A stretch of 10,034 nt of DNA, taken from the NCBI GenBank assembly GCA_003644825.1, contig QNDJ01000029.1, positions 1 through 10,034 on the forward strand, in the 5' to 3' direction. The notes under the pieces are model-generated. The model was given only the letters and a program-made list of their open reading frames with translations. It was not told the origin of the DNA and did no database searches. Below are positions 1-7,702 of this stretch, piece after piece (position 1 is the first letter of the stretch; every line of letters begins with the position of its first letter). Position numbers and translations under genes: made by a program. Source of the DNA: Candidatus Zhuqueibacterota bacterium. GTDB lineage: Bacteria; SM23-31; B21-G16.

Positions 1-439
1 ATCTATAATCAACAATAATGATTTTTCCACAATTTCTGGTAACCCTGATTATCTCCTTCAAAACCTTTTTTCTGATAGATGATGGCATTTCATGCAATCC
101 GAATGAAATAATTGTTCCATCAAAACAACCATCTCTAAAAGGAATATTTACTGCATCTCCAAGGCAAAATACAATATTATTATATTTATTTTTTCTCATC
201 GCCTTTTTTAACATCTCTTCTGTCAAATCCAGACCAACAACATTATATCCTTTTTTCCCAAATGCAATAGCTTGAGAACCTGTTCCTGTACATACATCAA
301 GTATTCTTGAACCATTCTTTAAATTTGAAAGCTCAACAGCCTTATGCCTTACACCGGATATAAATATATCCACCAGATCATAAAATGACGAATATTTCTT
401 GAAAAGTCTTTTTATATAGAGATAATATCCATCTTCCAT
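1..439 (-). CDS. Class I SAM-dependent methyltransferase, UbiE/Methyltransf_11-like (3' end outside window)
   Basis: The minus-strand frame is open from ATG at 439 to the window edge, giving 146 codons with no stop, so the C-terminus is missing. It shows a class I methyltransferase core. Motif I is RILDVCTGTGSQ (about residues 45-56), the glycine loop that binds S-adenosylmethionine. The acidic end of strand 2 is GLDLTEEML (69-77). Motif II/III is GDAVNIPF then FDGTIISFGLHEMP (94-119), followed by LKEIIRVTRNCGKIIIVDY (127-145), like the 'RVLKPGG' strand of UbiE/MenG-type enzymes. A cytosolic methyl transfer to a small molecule or quinone is likely for the family, but the substrate cannot be told. 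No good Shine-Dalgarno precedes the ATG; GTG at 442 is an in-frame alternative start. The gene is divergent from the M1 peptidase gene. Confidence 0.85.
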   Translation of the reverse strand, partial: MEDGYYLYIKRLFKKYSSFYDLVDIFISGVRHKAVELSNLKNGSRILDVCTGTGSQAIAFGKKGYNVVGLDLTEEMLKKAMRKNKYNNIVFCLGDAVNIPFRDGCFDGTIISFGLHEMPSSIRKKVLKEIIRVTRNCGKIIIVDYR

Positions 440-613
440 CACTAAATTTAAAAGTAGATAAATTAATTAAAAAAGGCAAGCAGAAATTATATGATAAAAA
501 GTCCGACTAAATTTATTTATTTTCTTTTTGAATTTAACCTCAATAAATATTAATTTGTAAAAAAACATTAATGATTATAAAACCTTCTATATAAGAGTAA
601 AAGGAGAAAATAA
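440..613. promoter_or_regulatory. Divergent intergenic region with weak promoter candidates
   Basis: This 174-bp AT-rich spacer lies between the divergent methyltransferase and M1 peptidase genes, so it should hold both promoters. For the methyltransferase, an exact TATAAT lies on the minus strand at 491-486, about 47 nt before the ATG, but no good -35 box sits upstream of it. For the peptidase, TATAAA at 576-581 and TATATA at 588-593 are possible -10 boxes; the only -35-like hexamer is TTGTAA at 555-560, with a short 15-nt spacer to the first. The region is so rich in A and T that such matches are expected by chance. No riboswitch-like structure or clear operator was seen. Confidence 0.35.
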
Positions 614-2587
614 ATGAAAGAAAAATTATCCATATTCTTGGTCATTTCAGTCTTTTTCATTTTTTTCTCTTTCAATAAATCAAATACAACCCTTGTGGAC
701 TCCCGTATTACAATTACCGAAAACCAGAAAAGTTTTGATGTTATCTATTACTGCCTGAACCTTGAAGTTTTTCCTGCATCCGAATCCATCTCAGGATATG
801 TAGAAATAAAAGCAAAAAGTCTTGTCAATGAGCTTTCCTATATAGAAATAGATTTATCAAATGTTTACATTATAGATTATATTTCATCAAACAATAAAAG
901 TCTTAATTATACTCATTCAAATAATTTAATAAAAATTACATTAAGTAAAATATACTCCAAAAATGAAGAAGTTAATATAAAAATTGGATATCATGGAAGC
1001 CCGCCTCAGGCTCGTAAAGACCCCTCAGGAGTTTTCTATTTTACTACCTATGATGGAACTAATCCGATAATATGTACAACCTGTGAACTTGAAGGAGCTC
1101 GCAACTGGTGGCCCTGTAAAGATTACCCCGGTGATAAACCCGATTCGATGGACATAAATATAACAGTCCCTGAAAATCTTACTGTAGCTACAAATGGTAG
1201 ACTGGTTGAAGTTTCATCAAAGGAAAATAAGAAAACATTCAGGTGGCATGTAAGTTATCCTGTTACAACATATAATGTTGCTTTGAATATTTCCAATTAT
1301 GCTGTTTTTTCTGATTATCTATTGCTCAACAATCAGGATACTCTAAAAATGGATTTTTATGTATATCCTTCAAATATCAATATTGCAAAAACCCATTTTC
1401 AACAGGTAAAAGATATTATTTCGTTTTATTCTAAGGTGTTCTGTCCCTACCCTTTTTCAGGTGATAAACTTGGGATGGCAGAAGTTTGCTACTGGGGAAT
1501 GGAGCATCAAACAATTATAGCTTATGGAAATAACTATAAAAATAATACATATTCTGTAGATATTGATTACATAATTCTTCATGAATTCGCTCACGAATGG
1601 TTTGGTAATATGATTTCCCTGAAAGATTGGGGACATTTCTGGCTAAATGAAGGTTTTGCTACCTATGCTGAACCTTTATATATAGAAGAAAAATATGGAA
1701 AAGAAAAATATCATAATTATATGAAATATCTTAAAAATAGAATAAATAAATCGTTAGAGAACTCAAAACCTATATTCTGTTCGGACTCAACAAATGCAAG
1801 GGCATCATACAATATCAACATATATTTTAAAGGAGCCTGGATTCTTCACTCCTTAAGACACATCCAGGGAGATAGTACTTTCTTTTCCATTTTGAAAGAA
1901 TATTGTTCAGACCCCCGATTTAAATACAAAAATGCAAATACCCGGGATTTTATTGATGTGTGTGAAAAAGTATCAGGAAAAGAATTAAACTGGTTTTTCA
2001 ACCAATGGATTTTTGGAACTGGTCGGCCTCAATATGAATACTCCTGGAATGCAATGAAAAACAATTCAGGTTATTCCATCAATTTAGAAATTAAACAAAA
2101 AGGAAATATATTTAAAATGCCCATTGATTTAACCTTTAAATCTGCTGAAAAAGAAACAACACTAACAATCTGGGACAGTTTGCAAACTCAGAACTTTGAA
2201 ATTAAATTAGATTTCAAACCAACAGAAGTTTTGTTTGACAGAGAAAATTGGTTCCTAAGAGATGTGAAAAAAATACCTGCAAAAATTCATAATAAACGAG
2301 AATCAAAAAAATCAATATTATTTAAAAATTACCCGAATCCATTCAATCTTAAAACAACAATTAAATATAATATTCCTTATCCTCAATCGGTAAATCTCTG
2401 TATTTATGATATAAAAGGCAAATTGATAAAAACTCTTGTTAAAAATAAAAAAATGTACCCTGGTATTTACACCACTTTATGGAGTGGCAAAAATGAAAAT
2501 AATATCGAAGTATCAAGTGGTGTATATATACTTGTGATGAAATCAGAAAAATTTAAAATCGGAAGGAAATTAGTTTTATTAAAGTAA
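614..2587 (+). CDS. Secreted M1-family zinc metallopeptidase (aminopeptidase N-like) with C-terminal sorting-type domain
   Basis: This 657-aa protein should remove N-terminal residues from peptides outside the cytoplasm. It starts at ATG 614 behind AAGGAG (601-606). Residues 4-20 form a hydrophobic signal peptide. An N-terminal beta domain holds the family block GARNWWPCKDYPGDKPDS (161-178). The exopeptidase motif appears as WGMEH (294-298), a variant of GxMEN. The zinc site is HEFAH (H323, E324, H327) with the third ligand E346 in NEGFATYAEP, the exact HExxH-x18-E spacing. Y404 in YFKGAW matches the M1 transition-state tyrosine. From about 567 to the end runs a YPNPFN...SGVYIL...KLVLLK module, the FlgD-Ig-like/type IX sorting-tail family, so the protein is probably secreted and surface-anchored or released. 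The large helical C-terminal domain of PepN is absent. Transcription converges on the nup operon, with 36 bp between stop codons. Confidence 0.93.
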   Translation: MKEKLSIFLVISVFFIFFSFNKSNTTLVDSRITITENQKSFDVIYYCLNLEVFPASESISGYVEIKAKSLVNELSYIEIDLSNVYIIDYISSNNKSLNYTHSNNLIKITLSKIYSKNEEVNIKIGYHGSPPQARKDPSGVFYFTTYDGTNPIICTTCELEGARNWWPCKDYPGDKPDSMDINITVPENLTVATNGRLVEVSSKENKKTFRWHVSYPVTTYNVALNISNYAVFSDYLLLNNQDTLKMDFYVYPSNINIAKTHFQQVKDIISFYSKVFCPYPFSGDKLGMAEVCYWGMEHQTIIAYGNNYKNNTYSVDIDYIILHEFAHEWFGNMISLKDWGHFWLNEGFATYAEPLYIEEKYGKEKYHNYMKYLKNRINKSLENSKPIFCSDSTNARASYNINIYFKGAWILHSLRHIQGDSTFFSILKEYCSDPRFKYKNANTRDFIDVCEKVSGKELNWFFNQWIFGTGRPQYEYSWNAMKNNSGYSINLEIKQKGNIFKMPIDLTFKSAEKETTLTIWDSLQTQNFEIKLDFKPTEVLFDRENWFLRDVKKIPAKIHNKRESKKSILFKNYPNPFNLKTTIKYNIPYPQSVNLCIYDIKGKLIKTLVKNKKMYPGIYTTLWSGKNENNIEVSSGVYILVMKSEKFKIGRKLVLLK

Positions 2588-2614
2588 AAAACCTAACTGA
2601 TACAGGTGCAGTTA
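2584..2614 (-). terminator. Probable intrinsic terminator of the ssb-nup operon
   Basis: Just after the nupQ stop (2624), the minus strand can fold TAACTG (2614-2609), a 9-nt loop, and CAGTTA (2599-2594). This is followed by GG and a run of six T (2591-2586). A perfect 6-bp stem plus T-run fits an intrinsic terminator, but the stem is short and has only two G-C pairs. An alternative ACCT/AGGT pairing overlaps it. Read on the plus strand, the same stem is followed only by TCTTTCC, so it is a weaker signal for the convergent M1 gene. Confidence 0.55.
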
Positions 2615-2623
2615 TCTTTCCAA

Positions 2624-3547
2624 TCATAATTTTTCTCCACCTCTGTAATATGGTTTTCCACTGGCTTTAGGTGGAATAGCTTTTCCAATAAATCCAGCAA
2701 GAATAAGAATTGTTAATATATATGGTATCATCTGAATAAATTCCACAGGAATACCAAACTTTCCCTGAAGCCTGATCTGAAGAGCGTCAGCAAAACCAAA
2801 TAATAAACACGCAAGAAATACTGGAACAGGTTTCCATTTTCCAAGAATAAGAGCAGCAAGTGCTATATAACCCCGACCAGCAGACATATTTTTTATAAAC
2901 TGTGTCCCGTGAGAAATTGAGAGATATGCACCACCTGCACCTCCAAGTATCCCGCTCAGAAGTACCCCATAAAATCTATATTTAACTACACTTATTCCTG
3001 CCACTTCAAGGGCTGATGGATTTTCCCCTGAAGCAATTATCCTTAAACCAAATCTTGTCTCCCGGAATATTACAAAGGTAATCACAACAACAATAAAAGA
3101 AAAATACACCAGTATTGAATGCCCGGAAAATATTTCACCTGCAATCGGTATTCTCTCAATCCAGCTAATGTTTACAGGCTTAAACCATTTTACAACAGGC
3201 GGTGTGGAGCTTGGTGTTCCAAACATAGTTGAAGATAACAAACCAGGAAGGCCAAGGGCAAGAATGTTAATTCCTATTCCGCTAATTATCTGATCTGCAC
3301 GGAAAATTATTGTTATAATAGCATGAATCAGAGATGCCATAAAACCGCACAACATTGCACAAATGAAACCAGCCCAGGGACTCCCGGTATAATAAGCAGC
3401 TACTGCTCCTCCAAAAGCGCCAAAAAGTAAAATCCCCTCAAGAGCTATATTAAATATACCACTCCTTTCAGAATATAATCCACCTATCGCTGCGAAAGTT
3501 AAAGGAGTGGATAATCTTATACCTGCTCCTATTAAGCTGAAATCCAG
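2624..3547 (-). CDS. nupQ: BMP-type ABC transporter permease, NupQ/YufQ family (probable CTG start)
   Basis: This is one of the two inner-membrane channel subunits of the nucleoside-type ABC importer; its partner is NupP. The protein is mostly hydrophobic helices. The family signature near the N-terminus, ERSGIFNIALEG, is at residues 27-38, and a later cytoplasmic-loop region reads SGENPSALEVAGISVVKYR, the usual permease loop that contacts the ATPase. The first in-frame ATG is at 3355 and would lose 64 residues that clearly belong to the family, including that signature. The frame upstream closes at TAA 3553-3551. The only plausible initiator is CTG at 3547, 5 nt after GGAGGT (3558-3553), giving 307 aa, the normal length. 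Family members often begin 'MDF', and this reads (CTG)-D-F. A one-base indel in the TTT at 3548-3550, which would join ATG 3560 to the frame, is the alternative. It is the last gene of the operon, 17 nt after nupP. Confidence 0.88.
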   Translation of the reverse strand: MDFSLIGAGIRLSTPLTFAAIGGLYSERSGIFNIALEGILLFGAFGGAVAAYYTGSPWAGFICAMLCGFMASLIHAIITIIFRADQIISGIGINILALGLPGLLSSTMFGTPSSTPPVVKWFKPVNISWIERIPIAGEIFSGHSILVYFSFIVVVITFVIFRETRFGLRIIASGENPSALEVAGISVVKYRFYGVLLSGILGGAGGAYLSISHGTQFIKNMSAGRGYIALAALILGKWKPVPVFLACLLFGFADALQIRLQGKFGIPVEFIQMIPYILTILILAGFIGKAIPPKASGKPYYRGGEKL

Positions 3548-3552
3548 AAATT

Positions 3553-3558
3553 ACCTCC
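3553..3558 (-). promoter_or_regulatory. Shine-Dalgarno that decides the nupQ start
   Basis: GGAGGT on the minus strand lies between the nupP stop (3567-3565) and the CTG at 3547, leaving AATTT as spacer. It overlaps an out-of-frame ATG at 3560, which has no purine-rich site of its own. Its position fits initiation at the CTG and not at that ATG. Confidence 0.65.
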
Positions 3559-3564
3559 ATTAAT

Positions 3565-4656
3565 TTACAAAGCTGTATACTTTTTCCTTTTTGCAATCAC
3601 GCTCATTAATTCCCGACTAATAACAAATAAAATAATGATTCCCTGAATAACAAAAATGACATCTCTGGAAATTCTGTCAGAATGTATATCTACAAGAAGA
3701 CCGCCCCTGGAAATCGCACCGAAAAAAATGGCACTTGCTATCACTCCAAGGGGATGATTCTTACCAAGCAAAGCAACAGCAATACCAAAGTATCCATACC
3801 CGGGTGAAAAATTGTTCAGAAATCTGTATCTATAACCAAGAACTTCATTTATACTTACCATTCCAGCAAAAGCACCACTGATAAACATAGTCAACAAATT
3901 TATCTTTATTAAACTTATTCCTGATAATCTTGAAGCATCAGGATTAAAACCAACTGAACGTATTTCATAGCCGAGCTTTGTATATTTTAATAAAACATAA
4001 GCAAAAATTGCAGAAAATATAGCTATAAAAAACGAAATATTTAATGGAACTGTTTCTGGAAAAGCAGGGAAAATCGTATGAATTTCGGGAATCCTCGCAG
4101 ACTCCGAAATTAAAGGGGTTTGTGGAATCTGGTCACCGGGATTCTTAAAAGGACCCGAAGATAGATAGCCAACAAGACTTATTGCAATAAAATTCAACAT
4201 AATAGTGTTTATAACCTCATGGGAACCAAATTTCGCCTTTAAAAACCCTGCAATTGAACCCCATAAACCTCCACCAATGATAGATACAAGTATTGTTAAA
4301 GGAATTAATACAACCGGAGGGAAATTCACAAGTGTAAAACCAACAAAAGCTGCTGCCATCGAACCAATATACAATTGCCCTTCTGCTCCGATATTAAAAA
4401 GACCACCCTTTAATGCAAAAGCTACTGATAGACCTGTAAATATAAGGGGAGTTGAAAAAAAAAGGGTATATAATATCCCTTCTGTTGAACCAAATATACC
4501 CTCTATAAAAATAGAAAATACTTCCGAAGGATGCTCACCAGAAAAAAGTATAATTAAACCCGAAATAAAAAAAGCTCCACAAATAGAAATTAACAGAAAC
4601 AATATCTCTTTTAAATACTTTTTCACCTGTAGTTCATCCTGCTTTCCTTTTTTCAC
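3565..4656 (-). CDS. nupP: BMP-type ABC transporter permease, NupP/YufP family
   Basis: This 363-aa integral membrane protein is the first permease of the nucleoside-type importer and pairs with NupQ. A short charged N-terminus is followed by about eight to ten hydrophobic segments. Between them is the strongly conserved block GGLFNIGAEGQLYIGS (84-99), which marks the YufP/branched-chain-type permease superfamily. A loop reading RSVGFNPDASRLSGIS (about 230-250) is the expected ATPase-coupling segment. The called start is a GTG at 4656, inside the end of nupO (23-bp overlap), but only AGGCG lies almost against it. A second in-frame GTG at 4626 has AGGA 10 nt upstream and begins 7 nt after the nupO stop, so a 353-aa form starting VKKYLKE is equally possible. 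Confidence 0.92.
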   Translation of the reverse strand: MKKGKQDELQVKKYLKEILFLLISICGAFFISGLIILFSGEHPSEVFSIFIEGIFGSTEGILYTLFFSTPLIFTGLSVAFALKGGLFNIGAEGQLYIGSMAAAFVGFTLVNFPPVVLIPLTILVSIIGGGLWGSIAGFLKAKFGSHEVINTIMLNFIAISLVGYLSSGPFKNPGDQIPQTPLISESARIPEIHTIFPAFPETVPLNISFFIAIFSAIFAYVLLKYTKLGYEIRSVGFNPDASRLSGISLIKINLLTMFISGAFAGMVSINEVLGYRYRFLNNFSPGYGYFGIAVALLGKNHPLGVIASAIFFGAISRGGLLVDIHSDRISRDVIFVIQGIIILFVISRELMSVIAKRKKYTAL

Positions 4657-6148
4657 CGCCTAACATCATAAACCCTATTTCTCTTTCATCGGTTTCTCTG
4701 GTATTAAAAACACCTGTAATTCTTCCTCTATACAACACAGCTATTCTTGAGGTAATAGAGAAAGCCTCATCTATATCAGAAGTTATTAACAAAATACCAG
4801 CACCTTTTTCTTTTAATTTCAGCAACCTGTTACGGATAAAAAATGTTGATTTGATATCAACACCTCTGGTAGGGTTACAGGCAATTAGAAATTCCGGATT
4901 TTTACTTAATTCCCTGGCCAAAATTACCTTTTGCTGGTTGCCACCTGATAGATATTTCACCCTGATATATGGATTATAAGGTTCTATATTAAATTCATCA
5001 ATTAACTTTTCTGCTTCCTTAACAATGATTTTCTTCTGCAACAATCCAAACTTACTGAACTTTTTTTCATCTATTCTCCCGAGTATACAATTTTCATAAA
5101 CAGTAAAATCTTCTACTAAACCATCTTCAATTTTTCGAGAAGGGATAATACTTATTTTACTTTCTTTCAACCATTCGGGGGATATGTTTCTTTTACATTG
5201 TCCTTTGAAGAATATTTTGCCACCATCAGGTTTTATAAATCCCGATAAAATGCCTTCAAGTTCTTTCTGGCCGTTACCCTCAATTCCTACCACTCCAAGT
5301 ATTTCTCCTTCTTTAACCTCGAGTGATATATTTAAATACACTTCTCTATTTTTTTTCAGTTTTACATTTTCTAATTTAAACACAGGTTCTTTCCCACTGA
5401 ACAAGTAAAAAGAATCTTCTAATTTCAATTCCTCACCTGTCATTAATTCAGTCAATTTTTCCACATTCGCTTCATTTTTATTTATAGTTGTGTATATTTT
5501 TCCCTGCCTCATAATTGATATTCTATCTGAAATTTCAATAACTTCCGGTAGTTTGTGAGAAATAAACAGAATTGACTTTTTAGAATCTTTTAACTTTTTC
5601 AATATGTTAAAAAGAGCATCCACTTCAGAAACAGTTAGTGAAGCTGTTGGTTCATCCAGAATAATAATTTTTGCATCCTGCATAAGAATTTTAATCAATT
5701 CGATCCTTTGTTGTTCTCCCAGTGTAAGTTTATTCACCATATCATCAGGGTTAAAATTTAAACCGTATTTTTTAATTAACCTGATAACTTCATCTTTCAC
5801 ATCTTCTCTTTTTATAAATCCGAATTTTACCGGTTCTCTTCCAAGAATAATATTATCAAGTGCTGAAAGGGTATCAACAAGCACAAAATCCTGATGAACC
5901 ATCCCTATCTTTTCATTAATAGCATCCTGAGTTGAATTAAATCTTTTTTCCTCACCATTTATTTTTATTTTTCCAGAATCAGGTTTTAGCAAACCAAAGA
6001 GTATTTTCATTAATGTAGATTTACCTGCCCCATTACCACCTACAATTCCGTGTATTTCACCTTCACATAGGTCAAGATTTACATTATCATTTGCCCTGAC
6101 ATCGCCAAAACTCTTACTTATGTTCAGCATTTCTACTAATTTTTTCAT
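4634..6148 (-). CDS. nupO: BMP-type ABC transporter ATP-binding protein with two nucleotide-binding domains (NupO/YufO family)
   Basis: This 504-aa tandem ATPase powers import through NupP and NupQ on the cytoplasmic face of the membrane. The first domain is complete: Walker A GGNGAGKST (37-45), Q-loop Q86, signature LTLGEQQ (141-147), Walker B IIILDEP (161-167) and H-loop H198. In the second domain the P-loop is GIEGNGQKE (288-296), lacking the GKS/T lysine-serine pair. The signature LSGGNQQK is intact (400-407), Walker B reads LIACNPTRGVD (421-431) without the catalytic DE, and the H-loop histidine is missing (SDIDEA). This asymmetry is usual for the RbsA/MglA/YufO class, so one full ATP site is expected. 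The start at 6148 lies 35 bp inside bmpA; a second Met, at 6130, is the alternative. Neither has a clear Shine-Dalgarno, which suggests translational coupling. Confidence 0.95.
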   Translation of the reverse strand: MKKLVEMLNISKSFGDVRANDNVNLDLCEGEIHGIVGGNGAGKSTLMKILFGLLKPDSGKIKINGEEKRFNSTQDAINEKIGMVHQDFVLVDTLSALDNIILGREPVKFGFIKREDVKDEVIRLIKKYGLNFNPDDMVNKLTLGEQQRIELIKILMQDAKIIILDEPTASLTVSEVDALFNILKKLKDSKKSILFISHKLPEVIEISDRISIMRQGKIYTTINKNEANVEKLTELMTGEELKLEDSFYLFSGKEPVFKLENVKLKKNREVYLNISLEVKEGEILGVVGIEGNGQKELEGILSGFIKPDGGKIFFKGQCKRNISPEWLKESKISIIPSRKIEDGLVEDFTVYENCILGRIDEKKFSKFGLLQKKIIVKEAEKLIDEFNIEPYNPYIRVKYLSGGNQQKVILARELSKNPEFLIACNPTRGVDIKSTFFIRNRLLKLKEKGAGILLITSDIDEAFSITSRIAVLYRGRITGVFNTRETDEREIGFMMLGGEKRKAG

Positions 6149-7178
6149 AATAATCAGGAACTTTTAATTTTCCTTTTATAATATCCTGCTTTGCTTTTTC
6201 GACCTTCAAAATAAGAGATTCTGGAATTAAATTTCTATTATAATCATCAATAGCATAGTCCAGTCCTTTGTTTTTCAGGTCAAACTTGTGAATACCGGGT
6301 TTAAAATTTCCCTGCACAACATCTTTTATAATCTGGTAAACAGCAACATCCACTTTCTTTAACATACTCGTAAGAACATACCCTGGCTTCAAATAATTCT
6401 GATTAGAATCGTTACCTATGACAAACTTTTTTACTTCTTCAGCAGCATCAAAAACACCCAGCCCGGTAGCACCAGCAGCGGCATAAACTACATCTGCTCC
6501 TCTGGAATATTGTGCTAAAGCTATTTCTTTTCCTTTAGTTGGGTCATTCCAGGCATCAAGGGTTACTCCTGCATAACCCTCATAAACCTCAACTTTCGGG
6601 TTAATATACAGGGCTCCCGCTTTATATCCTTCATAGAATCTGTGAATTAATGGTATATCCATACCGCCAACAAATCCTATTTTCCCAGTTTTTGAAACAC
6701 CTGCTGCAATCATTCCAACAAGAAAAGCCCCCTGGTGTTCCTCAAACAGAATAGATGCTACATTATCGCCCTTTACTTCCACATCAACAATAGCAAATTT
6801 TAATTCGGGATATTCTTTAGAAACTTCTTCAATATAAGGTTTATTCCCAAAACCAACCCCGATAATAAGGTCAAAACCCTGCTCCGCAAGAATCCTGATA
6901 GAAGGCTCGATAGCTGAAGGTTCACCTGGTTCCACATCCTTCAACACTATATTAAAATCTTCTTTTGCTCTCGAGGCTCCAACCCAGGATGCGGTATTAA
7001 AAGACTTATCATCCTTTCCAGCCGCATCAAAAACAAGACCAACCTTGATTTTCCCTTTGTTCTTATCTTCTTCCTTTTTCCTGCAGGATTGAAGTAAGAA
7101 CAATAATCCAAAAAATATTACAAAAAAAATCCGGGAAATATACAAAATCCCGGAAAAACTAAAACTCATTTTTTTCAT
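6114..7178 (-). CDS. bmpA: BMP-family substrate-binding lipoprotein (BmpA/Med/TmpC/PnrA-like)
   Basis: This 354-aa extracytoplasmic binding protein delivers substrate to the NupP-NupQ channel. The N-terminus is a lipoprotein signal: hydrophobic residues 11-29, then the lipobox LQSC with C32 as lipidated cysteine, then a charged tether (RKKEEDKNKGK). The mature domain opens with KVGLVFDAAGKDDKSFN (45-61), the BMP hallmark. It continues with GFDLIIGVGFG (101-111), GKIGFVGGMDIP (165-176), WNDPTKGKEIA (210-220), ADVVYAAAGATGLG (228-241) and VIGNDSNQ (253-260), all in the expected order. Characterised relatives (Treponema TmpC/PnrA and Bacillus NupN) bind purine nucleosides, which makes that the best guess for the ligand, by homology only. 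Start ATG 7178 has a poor Shine-Dalgarno (AAGAAA); the Met at 7169 is possible. It overlaps nupO by 35 bp and follows ssb by 62 bp. Confidence 0.94.
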   Translation of the reverse strand: MKKMSFSFSGILYISRIFFVIFFGLLFLLQSCRKKEEDKNKGKIKVGLVFDAAGKDDKSFNTASWVGASRAKEDFNIVLKDVEPGEPSAIEPSIRILAEQGFDLIIGVGFGNKPYIEEVSKEYPELKFAIVDVEVKGDNVASILFEEHQGAFLVGMIAAGVSKTGKIGFVGGMDIPLIHRFYEGYKAGALYINPKVEVYEGYAGVTLDAWNDPTKGKEIALAQYSRGADVVYAAAGATGLGVFDAAEEVKKFVIGNDSNQNYLKPGYVLTSMLKKVDVAVYQIIKDVVQGNFKPGIHKFDLKNKGLDYAIDDYNRNLIPESLILKVEKAKQDIIKGKLKVPDYYEKISRNAEHK

Positions 7179-7240
7179 TTTAATTTCTTTTTGGTTTTTT
7201 AATTTTGTTCAAATATACAAAAATCGCTTGCTCACACATC

Positions 7241-7660
7241 CTAAAATGGTAAATCATCTTCTCCTTTAGCAATATCCTGTTTATCTTCAGGGGGAGGTGG
7301 TGGCATTTCTTCCTCAGATTCTGGTTTTCTACCCAGCATCTGAATACTATTTGCAAATATTTCGGTTGTATATCGTCTTATCCCATTTTTATCGTCCCAG
7401 GTTCTCGTTCTTATTTTTCCTTCAACATAAACCTGCATTCCTTTTTTTAACCATTCATTGCTGAATTCAGCCAGTTTTCTCCACGCAACAATTCTATGCC
7501 ATTCAGTTTTTTCCTGCAGGTTTCCATCCTTATCTCTCCATGCTTCACTTGTGGCAAGGTTAAAGTTTACTACCGCATCTCCCGTAGGAGTATACTTAAT
7601 ATCCGGGTCTGTTCCAATGTATCCTATTAATATTGCTTTATTAATTCCTCTTGAAGCCAT
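7241..7660 (-). CDS. ssb: Single-stranded DNA-binding protein (SSB)
   Basis: This 139-aa cytosolic protein coats single-stranded DNA in replication, repair and recombination. The OB-fold occupies about 1-110: [19 protein letters not shown] at the start, FNLATSEAW (33-41), [14 protein letters not shown] (52-65), and [17 protein letters not shown] (72-88). The tail is short for an SSB: a linker of about 25 residues with five prolines in a row (120-124), ending in the acidic tip DDLPF that recruits partner proteins. The start ATG 7660 is fixed by AGGAGG (7671-7666) with 5 nt spacing. A strong promoter lies just upstream (7731-7703), so it is probably the first gene of the ssb-bmpA-nupOPQ transcript. 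No terminator was seen between ssb and bmpA. Confidence 0.96.
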   Translation of the reverse strand: MASRGINKAILIGYIGTDPDIKYTPTGDAVVNFNLATSEAWRDKDGNLQEKTEWHRIVAWRKLAEFSNEWLKKGMQVYVEGKIRTRTWDDKNGIRRYTTEIFANSIQMLGRKPESEEEMPPPPPEDKQDIAKGEDDLPF

Positions 7661-7678
7661 TAAATCCTCCTAAAATTT

Positions 7679-7690
7679 AATTTTAAAATT
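7679..7690. other. 12-bp perfect AT palindrome in the ssb leader
   Basis: AATTTTAAAATT is a perfect 12-bp palindrome between the predicted ssb transcription start (about 7696) and the Shine-Dalgarno. The position would suit an operator. It is made only of A and T in an AT-rich genome, so chance is a good explanation. Confidence 0.25.
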
Positions 7691-7702
7691 ACACTGGTTT
7701 GA

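Noticed and set aside
18-275. Plus-strand open frame of 85 codons
   Set aside because: It lies antisense to the methyltransferase, whose minus-strand frame shows clear SAM-binding motifs; the plus-strand translation has no family features.
3355-3560. ATG 3355 or ATG 3560 as the nupQ start
   Set aside because: ATG 3355 drops 64 conserved residues. ATG 3560 is out of frame with nupQ and its own codons overlap the Shine-Dalgarno.
4205-4663. Plus-strand open frame of 152 codons
   Set aside because: It is a shadow of nupP on the opposite strand; its composition follows the complement of transmembrane codons.
5190-5300. Degenerate second P-loop of nupO as a damaged gene
   Set aside because: Loss of the lysine-serine pair and catalytic acid in the second domain is normal in the RbsA/MglA/YufO class.
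5184-5894. Two plus-strand open frames (5184-5408, 5604-5894)
   Set aside because: Both are antisense to the conserved nupO ATPase domains and have no ribosome site or recognisable motif.
7179-7240. Promoter or terminator in the ssb-bmpA gap
   Set aside because: An AT-only inverted repeat (TTTTGT/ACAAAA) is present, but there is no T-run after it and no paired -35/-10 boxes, so it was not called.
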